A stretch of DNA of 64,000 nucleotides, taken from assembly GCA_019022495.1 (NCBI GenBank), contig JAFEKR010000004.1:62001-126000 (forward strand), in the 5' to 3' direction. Positions within the stretch are counted from its first letter, which is position 1. The number at the start of each line of letters is the position of its first letter. Below, piece by piece: positions 1 to 12,055 of the stretch. The notes under the pieces are model-generated. The model ran no database searches. It was not told the origin of the DNA and saw only the letters and a list, made by a program, of their open reading frames with translations. Origin of the DNA: Epichloe hybrida. Its lineage: Eukaryota > Ascomycota > Sordariomycetes > Hypocreales > Clavicipitaceae. The position numbers were made by a program, and so were the translations under genes.

Positions 1-3000
1 TCATTTAGTTATCTACTGTGTTCATCATGAGACCAACATCGACCCAGCGAATCTTGTAAAAAAAAAAAAAAAAAAAAGCTCACTAGACATGCATCAAAGC
101 GATCGAATTCATAATGCAAGCCATTGAACAGTTGTACTCCACGAGACAAGCATCGTCCGAGCAAAGACGAGAACCTAGAACATGACGATGACGGGTGCGC
201 AAACCATGTGCACTACTCCGTACATGACCAAACAGCACAGGAAGCCGAAATCGAATAAAGGCACAACGTCAGCCTCACGGGCGCCGGAGACAGACCCCTG
301 ACGATGCGGCAATCAGAAGAAGGGAATCTGATTCAGGGTCCAGTCAGACAAGTCCCTGGCATTTCGCCGGAGCGAAAACATCCACAGACGGCCAACTCGC
401 GGCCTCGTCTGCTTTGCTCCGCGACTCCCAAAGATGACCTTGCATGGTGTTCTCTCTTTGGCAAGCAAACAACTCCGCATCGCCCTCGCTATAATAAATA
501 CGGCTATGCTATGTTTAGGCAAAAAGTACTTGCAGTATGCTCTACCACTAAGGTGTTTCCTAGGCTCATGTCACCGCCAAGGATTGATTTACAAGTACGG
601 ACGTATAAATATTCAGATAAAATCCAACTTGTACTTTTTCATCTACTGAGTATGAATAAATTTTTACTCTATAGCTATTCAGTCACTATTAATTGTCCTC
701 CTACAAACCTTGCTCAAAACGAGTTTAATAAACCTCTTCGTTTCTCTTTTCCCTGGAAGTGCCAATACGTGAGAACAGAGCTCTTTAATTTTGTGGTTTT
801 GGCTATTCCAACGACGGCCGCTGCGTCTAAGTTTGAGGCCGCGACTGAAATGACCACAGTAGTAGAGGATCCCGCACGCAGCCAAGTAAAAGACCAGCTT
901 ACTAGCTTGTGTTCTGCAAAAGTTAGCAAAGTACATGGCCATGCATATTAACAAATTGAGGCCGGTGTTATGCAGAGTTTGGGGACGGAGCTTCCAGGGG
1001 AGATCCATGAAGCGAGACGAAGCATGCTGGGCCTCCGATTTTTCGACTGTCCGTAGAGCGACTTCCTTACTAATAGCCATTGCACCAAACTCTGCATCAA
1101 CCCTTTTTTTTTTTTTTTTTACAAGCGAGTCGCCCAATCGGCCAGGACCGTGAACAGTGATGTTCTTTTTAGCGGTTCAAGCAAGACTTGGGTTATACTA
1201 TACTGGTGAATTTAACAACAAACGTCTGCATCGTACAGAATATGAAGATATTTCAGGAGGCCGACCGTTTTGCTTGTGGAAAGCAAAGCAAGCCCAAAAT
1301 GGGGTCGCGAGCGGTTCCGAGGAAAGTGCACGTGGATCTCGAGAGCTGTTGGGGAAGACATGCTTGGCAGTGAACGTCTTGGCGTATCAGGAGAAAACAG
1401 ATGCTATTACGGGGTTTTTCGATACCGAAGAGTGACGGGGTGGATCGCCTTCTTTCGCATTATTATGTACTGCCCGGTGATATTACCGCAAGAGTTGCCT
1501 GGCGTGCGCATCTGATATGGATACAGAGAAGATGTTTGCGGGGACAAAGGAAAAAAAAGATCTGCCGGGGGAGCCTGTCGAAAGACGGCATTCGGTTCGG
1601 GTGAAGGGAGTACATACATATGGCGGCGCGAGCCTTCCGTGTATGTTCCAGCCTTGATCAGGTCAGCTCAGCTCAGTTCTGCGTGCTTTATTCGTCTCTT
1701 CTTGTTGGCCTCAAAAGTTACGGAGTTCCCGGTTCCATGCGGAGTACAAGGTACGGATCCGTAGTCGTATGTACATATTAGCATGTTGGCCCACAGGGCG
1801 GCATTCTTGTCTGATGCAAAGGTGATGGCGTACTTGCACTCTGGTCTGGTAGGATGAGTAATCCGTTAAGACGGAAACGAAAAGGGACCACCGTGATACA
1901 GTGATACTGGAACGTCCAGACAAGAAGACGGGTAGGGGGCGTGTGATGTGAATGATCAGTTCATGACGGGAGGGACCGCTAGACGGATAACTGCATCAAC
2001 CTTTGACATGACTGTAACGGTACAAGAATGATATTCCAACGTTACTCATTACTGTGATATGTGATATCAATGCTGTTCAACGAGGCTGGCAAAGTGGCTA
2101 GACGCCTTGTTGGGGCTTGTTGGGGGGGTTCGAGCTTTTGGAAAGCTCCGGACCAGACATGGACCGCGGGTCCAGAACAAGCCATCGATCGACTCCTTTA
2201 TGAATGATACAACACTTGCAGCACAGCCAAGTAGAACCATACCACTCAGTACTATACTTGTACGGGAGCAGCACGGGTAGGAGCCCAAAAAAAAAAGCAA
2301 CGACCTTGCATGTATTGCCGTTGAACCTCGTCGGTGATAGCGCATGCGCAAGCGCAAGCGCAGCCAGCCAGCCAAGCCCACAGTCCGATGGAACTGGGAC
2401 CAAACTTTGGCGATGCCACGGAGATGCAGTGGGTTGTAGACTTGTAGACTTGTAGTCCATACTCCGTACACGACATGTACATGTATTCATTTGGGTGCCG
2501 TCAATACCTGTATCCTGTACCCCAAGCATGCATGGCAAGGCAAGATGGTGCCGAGCCAAGGGAATTGATGGACGAAACAAAATGGAAAAAAACACCTCCA
2601 TCGTGTTTGCACTTTCCCATTGCGAGCAGGGAGTTGCGATAACATAACAGCTTCTTGAACCTTCTTGAAACGCCTGGGCGGGGTGGATCAAGTCCGAAGG
2701 CCATGCACATTGCACATCTGGAACTTTTTTTTTTTTTGTTTTTGTTGTACACTTGTCTGGCGGCTGCCCACGGCTGCCAACCCACACAGTGAGTGGGTCT
2801 GAAGCGAATGCAAGCCCCGCCTTCATTTCCTCCTCGGCCACTTCGGACTTTGGCGAGGTGACAAGCGGGAGCCAGTTTGAGTGCATTTGATAGTGGAGAG
2901 GATTTCGAGGAATGTTTTTATTTTATTTTATGATTTTGGGTTCGCCTGCCAGGATGCTGGCGGCCAATCGGCAATTGAGCGAAAGCGCTCAGCCACAGGG

Positions 3001-6000
3001 CCAGTATGTGGAGTACCGAAGCAATCCATTTGATGTCAAGTAATCCGTACGGACGTATGTACAATATGGCGGCGACCTCGGGAGGTGATGGTGTAATAAG
3101 ATGGCACACACTCACTTTGGAATTTTTGATGAATGCAATCCGTACTCCGTACTTCTGTGCTTCGTAATTGCACCGAGCACGCTCTCTGTCAAATGCGGCT
3201 TTTTTTTCTTCTTTTTTTTTTTCTGCTACTGGTAAAGTTGACTCAGTCCGGAAAGTCAAGTCGGCAGGCGGCGGCGGCGGCGGCGGCGAACGAGGCTTGT
3301 GATGTGATAATCGCACCGAGACCATCAGGATTCAGATGCAACCTGGGGGCGTACAGGGTGCAAGCTAATAAGCCTCCAACAAGCCGATGATAGGCAGCTT
3401 GTCGTCTGTGGCTTCATGAACCTCCGCCCATTCCGTCTTGGTGTTGCACTTGTTGATGCTGTGGCGGGCCCAGCTTGGAAATTGGGCTGCTCCGTACATG
3501 TAAGTTCGGTCTGGATGGAATGTTTCGAAGCCCCTAAAATCCGTACATTGCACAGGTGTACGCTATACGGGTCGTATCACTCCGTGCCATGTTGTGTGCT
3601 TGATATTCCTTTTTGGAACCAGTTGAACCTCGGAGACCTCGGTGGTCACTGGTCCGTAATGCCTCGCCAGCTCCCATCTTCATGGCAGGAAGTCAAGGTT
3701 CACGTCCATCCCCTTGTGGAGCAAGCGAAAAAGGGGAAAGAAAAAGGGTTTACCCCGGGCAGAATAAACTCCAGAATGTCATCGCCAACTCCTCATTCCC
3801 CCCCCCCCTTCTCCAGAAACAGACAGGACGAAAGAAGAAGAAGAGATGGCAAACGTTTGGGAGCGGCCAAACCTTCTTTCCCCAAGGTACCCCGGTTACC
3901 CACCAATCAAAGCCCACGTCGTCCCACTGCATTCGGTGCCATGGCCGGCGTTCAGCGATAAACTTTGAGCCCCTGCAGGGGAGCTCCCAGTCCCAAAGAG
4001 CCATGGCTTGTTCCTACCAGTCACAGTCAATCGACAAGTCTCAAACTTAAATTAGCTAGTAGAGCAGCTTGCTGATAAAGCGTGGGCTGGCTGGCAAGGC
4101 AGTCGATCATGTGTGATTTTCTGGAGTTTGCCGGGCCAATCTCCCCGAGAACGGAAGAAACCCCTTTTGCTCCGTACACATCATGAATATCCCAATCCGC
4201 CATGGCCGAGCCCTGGTAATAAAATGACAAGTCAGAATTGAACTGTACTAGCTAAGCCCCTCGTGATTGAATCGTGGCGTACTGGAACTACCATTCTCAA
4301 GGGGACTTGGACAGATGCAATTAGGGAAAACTCGGAATGGAGATGCGGCGAGAAGGGCTAGAACGTCTCGGGCCGAAAACCAACCGCCGATGTCTTACAT
4401 GTACATATGGGCGATTGGACGTGAAGATTTGTTGTTGATGTGAACGGGTTCCAGATTCACCCGAGCCGGACGGAAAGCGCCTTGTTGCGGCATGAACGGT
4501 ACCGTTATCTTCCTGTCTACAGCATAGGTATCACAAAAGGTTCAGGCCTGGCGTTTTGGCCGTGATTATTGATTGCATGCAAGGTCTGGCTTGGAGATTC
4601 TCGCTTTATTATTGTTTCCCCCCAGAACCTAGAACAAATCTATTGGTCGCGGACTGGACCCCGACGGACCCACACCCGATCGAGCCCTTCTCGCGGTGCG
4701 CGATTGTATTCCGGAATGGCACTGTCCTCCGCGTATCTTTCAATGGGAAAATCCCAAAATCGCGTCGGGAGAATGAGCAATCGCGATGGTTTCGCGCAAT
4801 CGTGATGCTGGAACTGAGTAAGGGCTCTTACAAATGCACCGCTGCCGTGCCGCTTGTGATGAATGGCTAAAAAGCTCATGCACGCCATGTCCGGATTAGT
4901 CGATTGAGGGGAGGAGTGTTCCAATATTGTCTGTATTTCGACCAGTCGACAACCATAGGGAAATGAACCAAGAAAAAAGAAAAAAAAAGGGCGCGCGCGT
5001 TTCTGTACTCCAAACTGTATATACTTGAGACATTATGATGATGTGACCAACGGAACTACATGTCCAATGCTCAAGAAACCGGAAGCCTCCCTTCCATGAT
5101 TCCACGAGATGATCGCTTGTGGGCGATGAAATCGGATCTTGGCGACGGAGTTAAGATGCTCTGTCCGTGTCCGCAGGAGTTTCAGGCTTTCATCAAAGTC
5201 TTCCCTCGGATCCCTTATCAGCCATCGAGAATCTTGCACCAAATCTCGAAACGGCTTCTTGCATCGTGATGGATCCACGCCGCCTAGCGCAACGGAAACG
5301 GGGGACACGTGCGTGAGTCCCGTTGTTTGTTCATCGGTCAAAGAGAAACGGTTCGTTTTCTTCCATAAAAGTAAGGCAAGAAATAGGCCCTGAAAAGTTG
5401 GAGAACCCCCCCCCCCCCCTTCCCGAAGTGTATCTCATCGTACACGATCGGTCACGGCCGTTATTCCTATATGTATGTAACCAGATGCGCGACCCCTGTA
5501 AGAACTGCTAGTCCTACTAGCCATGATGAGAGTTAACTCGTTAGTCTCTGTCAAATTAGTTCGAGTCACAGCTTTGTAGATGTGTTTCAGAAAATGATGC
5601 TCTCTTTGCGTGATGTGATATGATGCAGCTTGACTGAGTAGCAACTCGATACGGAGCACTCCGTATCTCTCGAGAAGATCGATCAAGTTACCCCACCATC
5701 ATCATCAAACTCCCTACGGTCTGTGGAGTTGGTGGAAAATGCCGAAAACGTGGTGTTTCCAGGGATTGTGAAATTGAGAATTCTCAAGTGATAAACGAAA
5801 AAAATGTGAGTAAAAGTTATGTGAAACGGCTAGACAAGCATCATGCCTCCAACTTTCCACCAGACTGCTTTGCTTTGACTGCAGAGATAGCGAGCTGTAA
5901 ACCTACTACTCTTTGCTGCGGGACTACATAGGATCTGCAAAACATGGGTAGATGGATCGAGTATGTTGGCTTTGCATCGTTCTGTGTCCGTGAATGAAAC

Positions 6001-8850
6001 AAAAGTCCCTTGAAGACGAACGGAACACGACAAGGGGCTTGCGGTTGCGATGTGCGCACCAATTTCAGATACTTTGTCAAGCTGCTGATTGTCTTGGGAA
6101 GCACCTGTCCGAGGCCTTTACGATGCCGAAGACATGACGCCAAGGGAGCCTGCTGTGCGTGTGTGCGTGCGTGTGTGCGTGTGCAGAGAGTCGTCGTGTA
6201 ATTAAGCCGTTGTCTTGGTGCAATGTTGACGGCGTTGTTTCTTGGAGTTTGCCAGTGCCGGATCGACCCCCCCGCGGCTTTGGTGAATGATGACTCCGTT
6301 TCTGCGCCGGAAGGGTTCGATTGGAATGCGGCGCGACAAACGGTTCTATCAAGTGGCGCAAGGGCAAGCAAGGTCAATGCCGGGTGACCGATCCACTGGG
6401 TTTTCCGGTTGAACCGTCATCGTAAGCTCGTCTGGGTGTTGCCAAGGATCGAAGATTGGCAGGGCCATCAAGAGTACCCGACGGCGCTAAGCCACTTCAA
6501 GCTACTCGACATCCGACCGGCGACATCCCCCCAGCCCAGTCAAGTTTGGGGGGGGGGACTTGGCACTGGCCTAAATTATGTAGTAAAAAAACTCTGTGCA
6601 GACACACACGCACGCATCCAGAGAGGCGGAAGGAGAGATGATTGAGATGATGCATATACCGGGGGAGGGCAGGCATCCCAAAGTCAGGGACTTCTCGTGC
6701 ATGAGCCCAACTTTTCTCCGCTGCAATAAAAGTGACTGGTGCTACGCCGCACGCCAGGAACATGCACGCACGTTGTACATTCTTCTGCCTGTTCTAGCGC
6801 ATTACCATTTCTTACTTGCATGCAACCCGTGCCGGTGCAGACAGGCAGCAGCGCAAGTTGTACAGTGGGGTGTAGTTGGCCTCCAAGGATGCCTGCCTGA
6901 TGATGAATGTGAATGATGCTTGAAGGCCGCGTAATGAATATTAACGCCCTGTGACTCATCCTGGTCCACCCGCTTCTTTGTATGTACCAGACACTCACTG
7001 GCCGGGCACACAACGGCGCACAACACGAGATGATGATACTCGAGAGATGGTACACAATGCAGCACGCCTTACGGAGTACAGGTACCGAAAACGGTTGGCC
7101 TGCCGATGTGTTCCAGTCACTTGCAAGCAAAGCGAGTTGCATAATGATGCCCTCAGACTACTGACCTCCTGGTGTCTCTGAATATAATGCGAGAATCAGC
7201 CGTAGGTAGACATGTTTCAGTTCGTCATAAGCCTCAACGCAATCCTTGTCGTTCACCGACTTCATCGGCGCCGCAACGACACATCGGTTTCCTTCAACGT
7301 GGCAACAGATTAACAGATTAGTAGTAGTTCCCATCTGAACTGACAGGATTCATTGTTTCTCGCTTTTTTTTTTTTTACAAGAACGTCCAAGCTGCAGTGG
7401 GTCACAGCGGGCTCTTACCAGGCAGCATGTCAGCAATTGCTTCGGTGCCAATGCAACCCAATCAACGCACCAGCACCAGACCTCACCTCTCACTCTCACG
7501 CCTCTCTTTGGCTCGACCCCACTGTTGCCAAAGTGTACATACGGAGTAAGAAGCCCGCGGTGGCTTGGCTGACGTCTGTATGTAGCTCACGAACAGGCCG
7601 AGAAGAAATGGCTTGCTTGCTCTGCGAGAGCTCCGTTTTGGCATCGCGAATTAGTGCATACATAGAAGCTGGTTTCATGTTTCATAATTTCCGAAAATTA
7701 CTTTGCGCTATAATCCGAACATGATAACCGATATCCCGAACGGAAGCCTACTTTTGCGTTCTCACAATGCCCATATGGGCCGGCGGCAGAGCCCTTCAGT
7801 TTTTCAAGCCCAGCTCGCGAGGCCTCGGAGCCAATTCTGATTTTGTAGCCTGATCTCTGGCCTCCTGCATCGATCGAGAGACTGGCTGACTGCCTTGGCC
7901 AGTGCACGAGAGGCATCACGGGCTCCTCATGATATGCTGACCTGGCATGGCCATGCAATTGATTAGACGGAGTGCCCGGGATGGCAGTGCGCCAGATGCT
8001 CGGAAATCTCCCTGTTTGTTTGGAGGCGTGGTGGGTATGAGAATGACGCTGCTTTCCATGAAATGCCAGTGGGGACACGCTTCAAATAATGACAGAGCTC
8101 TGGTCCGTAGTATGCTGGGCACTGATTTTCAACATCGTACATACGGAGTAGTTGCTGGTCTGTCGGTATTTTCCAAGTGTGCTTCTCAACGCACAAGGAG
8201 ACACCGAACGGCGGGGTGATCCATCTTGTGACTAACTTGCAGCCCAGTCGGTGGTCGTCAAGTGGCTGTGTGGTTGGGTGGATAATAAACCACCCGTTAA
8301 TACGGATCCGTAGTATGGTCTCATGTCAGTGCGAGATTGAGCTTGGCACAAAATATTATGGGAACTTGCCAAGTTCCGCTTCACTTGATTGCTTGTCAGG
8401 CTGAACCAAGTCGAAGGATTTGGCTCCTGACACTGGGTGAACTGGGTGAATAAACTTCTACTCCGTACGGATCCGTAGTCCGTAGCCCGTACACATACTC
8501 CGTATGGCAGGTATTGGGATCGTACGACAGTTGAACGAGGCCTCCACTTTCTCAAGAGGGAAGAACGTCTGAAGCCTAATGGCGACGCGGCCCAAGATCC
8601 GGGCCTGGTCCTTGGTTTTGGCGACGTGAAAAGCAAGCTTAGGTAAGATTGGTGTCCAAGCACGGGAAGCACGGGAGTCCAGATGTCTGCAGTGGGCTTC
8701 TTCTTGCTTCTTCCGCCTGCCTTTGTGCGGTCTGGCTGGCAGGCCGGCTCGCATACGTGCATAAAATGCAGTACATAATCCGCACCGCCCAGACCTTCTT
8801 GTCGACACGCCCCTTCACACGCCCAACTCCTGTGTCCACCCACCCCCCGT
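1..8850. other. gene-poor intergenic region
   Basis: I see no convincing gene here. Open frames up to about 260 codons exist on both strands, but they run through homopolymer tracts, lack recognisable domains and show no consistent splice structure. The base composition is ordinary (not RIP-decayed). The stretch holds homopolymer runs (A at about 59-77, T at about 1104-1121), a GT/GC-alternating microsatellite at about 6155-6184, and repeated copies of a TACTCCGTAC-like motif, for example near 210, 1735-1765, 2460, 3137-3155, 3490, 4167, 5650, 7071, 7547, 8145, 8300 and 8460-8505. Untranslated transcripts or small genes with introns cannot be excluded. Confidence 0.5.
6155..6184. repeat. GT/GC microsatellite
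   Basis: A short alternating purine-pyrimidine run made of GTGT and GCGT units. It lies in non-coding DNA and interrupts any reading frame crossing it with a low-complexity Cys/Val/Arg or His/Thr stretch. Confidence 0.8.
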
Positions 8851-9449
8851 CTGACTGCTATTTCTTAGAAACCTTGCGGCACGCGGCCAAAGCCGATCCT
8901 GGCACTCCGTATCCTGGCATCGACGATCAAGCTGTTACACGCCTTGAGCAAGGCCGTGGATCCTCTCTTATAGCCATCGCAATACCCTTTTTTAACTCTA
9001 CCCATCCCTTCCGGACATTACTTTATCAAGCCCCCCTTCCCCTTCCTCCCCTTCACTCATCTGCCTGCTCTTCCCTATCACGCACCCCCTTTTTTTCTTA
9101 GGAATCATTCTTTCCATATCGAGCTTCGAGCATCTGATGCTCCTTTACACTCCGAAAAAGAATCGCAGCAGCCGTCGTTGACTTTTTGTCCAAGACCACA
9201 ACACCCTTGACCTCGAAACCAGTGCACGATTCGAGGACCCTACCAAAACTGTTCACTTCGGCCTCAATATTGTATTATTGGAAAGATCACAACACATCAG
9301 CTTCGTTCGGCGCCGATCCTCTCCCTTCGAACCTTGTTACCGAAAGCCGATCTCTCAATTACTTCGACCCGCCGCACTATACTGGGGTTTTCATCCAAAT
9401 CGGGTGTAGACATATGCGCCAACTGCTGTTAGCTACAGATATATCAGCC
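8851..9449 (+). promoter_or_regulatory. pyrimidine-rich promoter and 5' leader of the CxxC protein gene
   Basis: Between about 8985 and 9110 the + strand becomes strongly C/T-rich, the usual look of a fungal core promoter or 5' leader just upstream of a + strand gene. A pyrimidine tract ending in TTTTTTTCTTAG near 9101 resembles a 3' splice site, so a 5'-UTR intron is possible. The reading frame of the downstream gene is open from 9186 without looking coding there, which makes the later ATG at 9450 the better start. Confidence 0.4.
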
Positions 9450-9731
9450 ATGTCTTCTACCACCGCCCTCCCGTCTCACCCTTATAGATCATCCTCCTCT
9501 GCCTCCTCCTCTGGACACTCCACCGATACATCCTCCATTACTGGTTATCGACGCAGCATGGATACTTCTGCCCCTCGACTTGTTGCCTCTGTCGAGATAC
9601 TGCGCTGCATGCGTTGTGCTCGGTCAGTTGAAGCCACATCAACAGACGATGTAAGCTCCACTGGCATGGTTCGCATCGCCCACAACCTGTATTATTGCGA
9701 GCGTTGCGCAAAGATGGTCGGCTACAAATGA
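9450..9731 (+). CDS. small protein with two CxxC pairs (93 aa)
   Basis: I do not recognise a named family, but the pattern is that of a small conserved fungal protein. The first 45 residues are Ser/Thr-rich and probably disordered. The C-terminal half carries Cys53-x2-Cys56 and Cys83-x2-Cys86, 26 residues apart, and ends in YYCERCAKMVGYK, which looks like a four-cysteine zinc-binding ribbon. No signal peptide or membrane segment is visible. The chosen start (MSSTTALP) follows a C/T-rich leader; the same frame is open back to 9186, giving a 181-residue alternative whose extra N-terminus has no coding character. Function is unknown. A role in binding nucleic acid or protein through the zinc ribbon is only inference. 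Confidence 0.65.
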   Translation: MSSTTALPSHPYRSSSSASSSGHSTDTSSITGYRRSMDTSAPRLVASVEILRCMRCARSVEATSTDDVSSTGMVRIAHNLYYCERCAKMVGYK

Positions 9732-11109
9732 GCCATCAACGAACCTCGATACCGAACGACACATGACTGCTAGCGAGGGCGAAACTTGTTCAGTGACGAA
9801 TTCATGATCTTACACCCCATCAGCGCATATGTTCGCGTGTACACGGACGGGCAGCGCAAACTTTTGTTACATACCACCACCAAGTTCCCAATTTTTTTCC
9901 CCAGCGATAGGATACCCCCCCCCCCCCTTCTCCCCCTTCTCCCCGAGAAACATGTGTAGCTGCGAGTCGGCTCCAGGACGCTGTCCACGCGTCTGCCCGG
10001 GGGGACCGCCGGACTCGACATGCAACAACCAGAGGTACGATCTATCGGTTTGACATGGCACGGTAGATATTTGGTGCTGGCCATATCGACAAGATTGAGT
10101 GCGAAACATGACTCCAGCTGGTGCCGTCGAACATAGGCCCTCATTTTCACGATACTGCCGTTTCGGTCATGGTGTACCGATCCGCCAGACGAGGTGCCAT
10201 TGTCGAGTAAGAGGCTTCTGTTGCCGGATTCATCACGACATAATGACAAAACTAGTGGCATTCTGGTAGTGTTTCATGGAACGGCAACATTCAATTCGGG
10301 GACATCCTTCTACAACACATGCTGCAGGCGGTGTGGCGCCGTTGTTCTCTCAAAATGTTGGCTCGGAAGAATGCGATGGCGGTCAAATGAATCGGCTAGA
10401 ATTTCAATGGCAGAATACGATGGAAGGAGAGATTTTTGTGGAATGCATTACTGGGAGAGGCTATGACGGTACATTTCAAACAACCGCATTCAAGCCATGA
10501 GCTCGATGATATTCTTGGCGAAGTCATGGCCCCTGAACGAGTGCAGGCGCTTGTAAATTCAAGATATATTGCCGCAAGGTATTTATTGATGCATGGACTA
10601 GTCGCGCAGCAGGCTTGTTTGGAAAAGCAAAAGCATAGAATGAAGCGAAATAAGACATGTCAGGTTTATTAACCTCGCCGGAACCAAAATTGCGGTTCTT
10701 TGCTTTGCAAACGTGAATGTAATGAATGGCCTGCACCAAATGCCTCAAGGCCCAGCTCAGGAACGTCGTAGCCTGAAACGAACCCTATCCCACTGGGTGC
10801 CGGCACGCACATTTTCGACTGTACTTTTCCACCAATGACGAGCGGGGGGCCCTGCCAAGATCCAAGATGCACATGCAGGGAGACGAGACGAGACGAGACG
10901 AGACGAGACGAATGGTTTTCCGCCGTCCTGGAGTTTCCTTTCTGCCTCGCAGCCGCGCCCATTTAATGAACCAGGCTTATTTGAGATTTCTGGGCGTTGG
11001 CTTCCCTCGGCCGTCATTGCGTTGCAGATCGTAGGGGACTTCTTGTCGGCCGCCCACCCGTTGTCTCGCATGGGCGCTGAATCATGTGATTTCACGGATT
11101 GATTGGGGT
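9732..11109. other. intergenic region with no recognisable gene
   Basis: Non-coding in appearance. It contains a C homopolymer near 9916-9928, a pentanucleotide microsatellite at 10880-10911, and short open frames on both strands without domain content. The VPS4 relic begins at its right edge. Confidence 0.5.
10880..10911. repeat. (GAGAC)n microsatellite
   Basis: About six head-to-tail copies of a GAGAC pentamer. On the opposite strand it is read as (GTCTC)n. Confidence 0.9.
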
Positions 11110-11113
11110 GGCT

Positions 11114-11438
11114 TGAACGTCCTGTTCGCAAGATTTTGCAGGCAACTCACTTCAAGGCTGTATGTTCTAAACCAGGCGACACGGTTGGGCGCGACATATG
11201 CTAACACAAAAGCTAGGTGATGAAAGATGGCAAGAGGATGCTGACGCCTTGTTCCCCCGGAGACCCCGAGAAGATTGAAATGACCTACGACGGCGTCACT
11301 TCTGATGAATTGCTAGCGCCCGATGTCAATTTGAAGGACTTTGAGATGGCCCTTGCAGATTCGCATCCTACAGTGTCCAAGGACGACATTGAGAAGCAAA
11401 TCGACTGGACCAATGAGTTTGGCAGCGAAGGTGCTTGA
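11114..11438 (+). pseudogene. VPS4: 3' fragment of a VPS4 AAA-ATPase gene, intron retained
   Basis: Two exons encode the extreme C-terminus of Vps4, the ESCRT-III disassembly ATPase. The upstream piece (to 11159) reads LERPVRKILQATHFKA, matching the family's ...QPVRKIQ.ATHF segment. A 57-base intron (GTATGT at 11160, branch-like GCTAAC, TAG at 11216) joins it in phase to 11217-11438, whose product includes LTPCSPGD, LLAPDVNLKDFEMAL and ends in WTNEFGSEGA, the fungal Vps4 C-terminus. In the same frame a TGA lies 12 bases upstream of the LERPVRK segment, and none of the preceding sequence encodes the MIT domain, Walker motifs or second region of homology. This is therefore the last roughly 90 codons of a gene whose other 340 or so are absent. 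A retained intron argues for a DNA-level duplication or rearrangement rather than a retrocopy. Whether it is transcribed is unknown. Confidence 0.8.
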
Positions 11439-12055
11439 TGGCATTGAGTTCCAGCTTGGTGGGATACAGATATACATACAGCATGACGGCGTCTTCTGGA
11501 GTTTATATGGGCATTTGGCAAGCTACCAGTTTTATCTCGTCTTCTGGAGTTGGCGTGGCTGCGTACCAAAAAGGGATGATGGTCGCTTTGTTCGCTGGCG
11601 TTGATTGCAAGTCTTCACCATTGCAGTCCATCTTCATAATGACTTGTGCGACTCTGTAGTGACGAACCGTTGTGGCACTGCCATTCAACAAGGCGCGTTG
11701 CCAATGAATGAATGAATGGTACGCGCTGGTCTCTATACAATCAACCCTCGGGTACCACCCTTTGGCATGCTTTTTAGCTCGAGCGATATGTAGAAATGTG
11801 TCCGAATTTACAACGGCAGCAATGACACTCAATCTCCAGCCATTCATTGCTATTCTCAAACGGCTCTGATGAAGAGGTGCTGGTGAATGAATTGTTGGAT
11901 TGTTGCAAGGCATCGACTGGTATCCACCGAATTTGGCCATTTTGGGAAAGCTGCGACAAAGCGTCGGCCAGCTTCAACAAGTTCCCGCATCTACTCCGTT
12001 CCACACATCGACAAGAAAAAAAAAAAAAAAAAAAAAAGGCCATCGCAAGTAGTCC
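11439..12055. other. intergenic, VPS4 relic to MTF1
   Basis: No gene seen. It holds the former 3' flank of the VPS4 fragment, a (GAAT)n run near 11705-11717, and a long A tract at about 12015-12037 just upstream of the MTF1 start region. Confidence 0.5.

Noticed and set aside
304..951. 215-codon plus-strand open frame
   Set aside because: No recognisable domain, composition like surrounding non-coding DNA, and no promoter or splice context supporting it.
2098..2886. 262-codon minus-strand open frame in the left gene-poor region
   Set aside because: It crosses poly-A/T tracts (read as KTKKKK and FFF), has no domain or periodicity, and overlaps equally long frames in other phases.
5033..5341. 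Minus-strand open frame with protein-like charged composition (DPREDFDESLKLLR)
   Set aside because: Looks more protein-like than its neighbours, but I could not extend it by splicing or match it to a family; too weak to call.
9770..10261. 163-codon minus-strand open frame beside the CxxC gene
   Set aside because: Runs through a C homopolymer as poly-Gly and probably covers the neighbour's 3' UTR.
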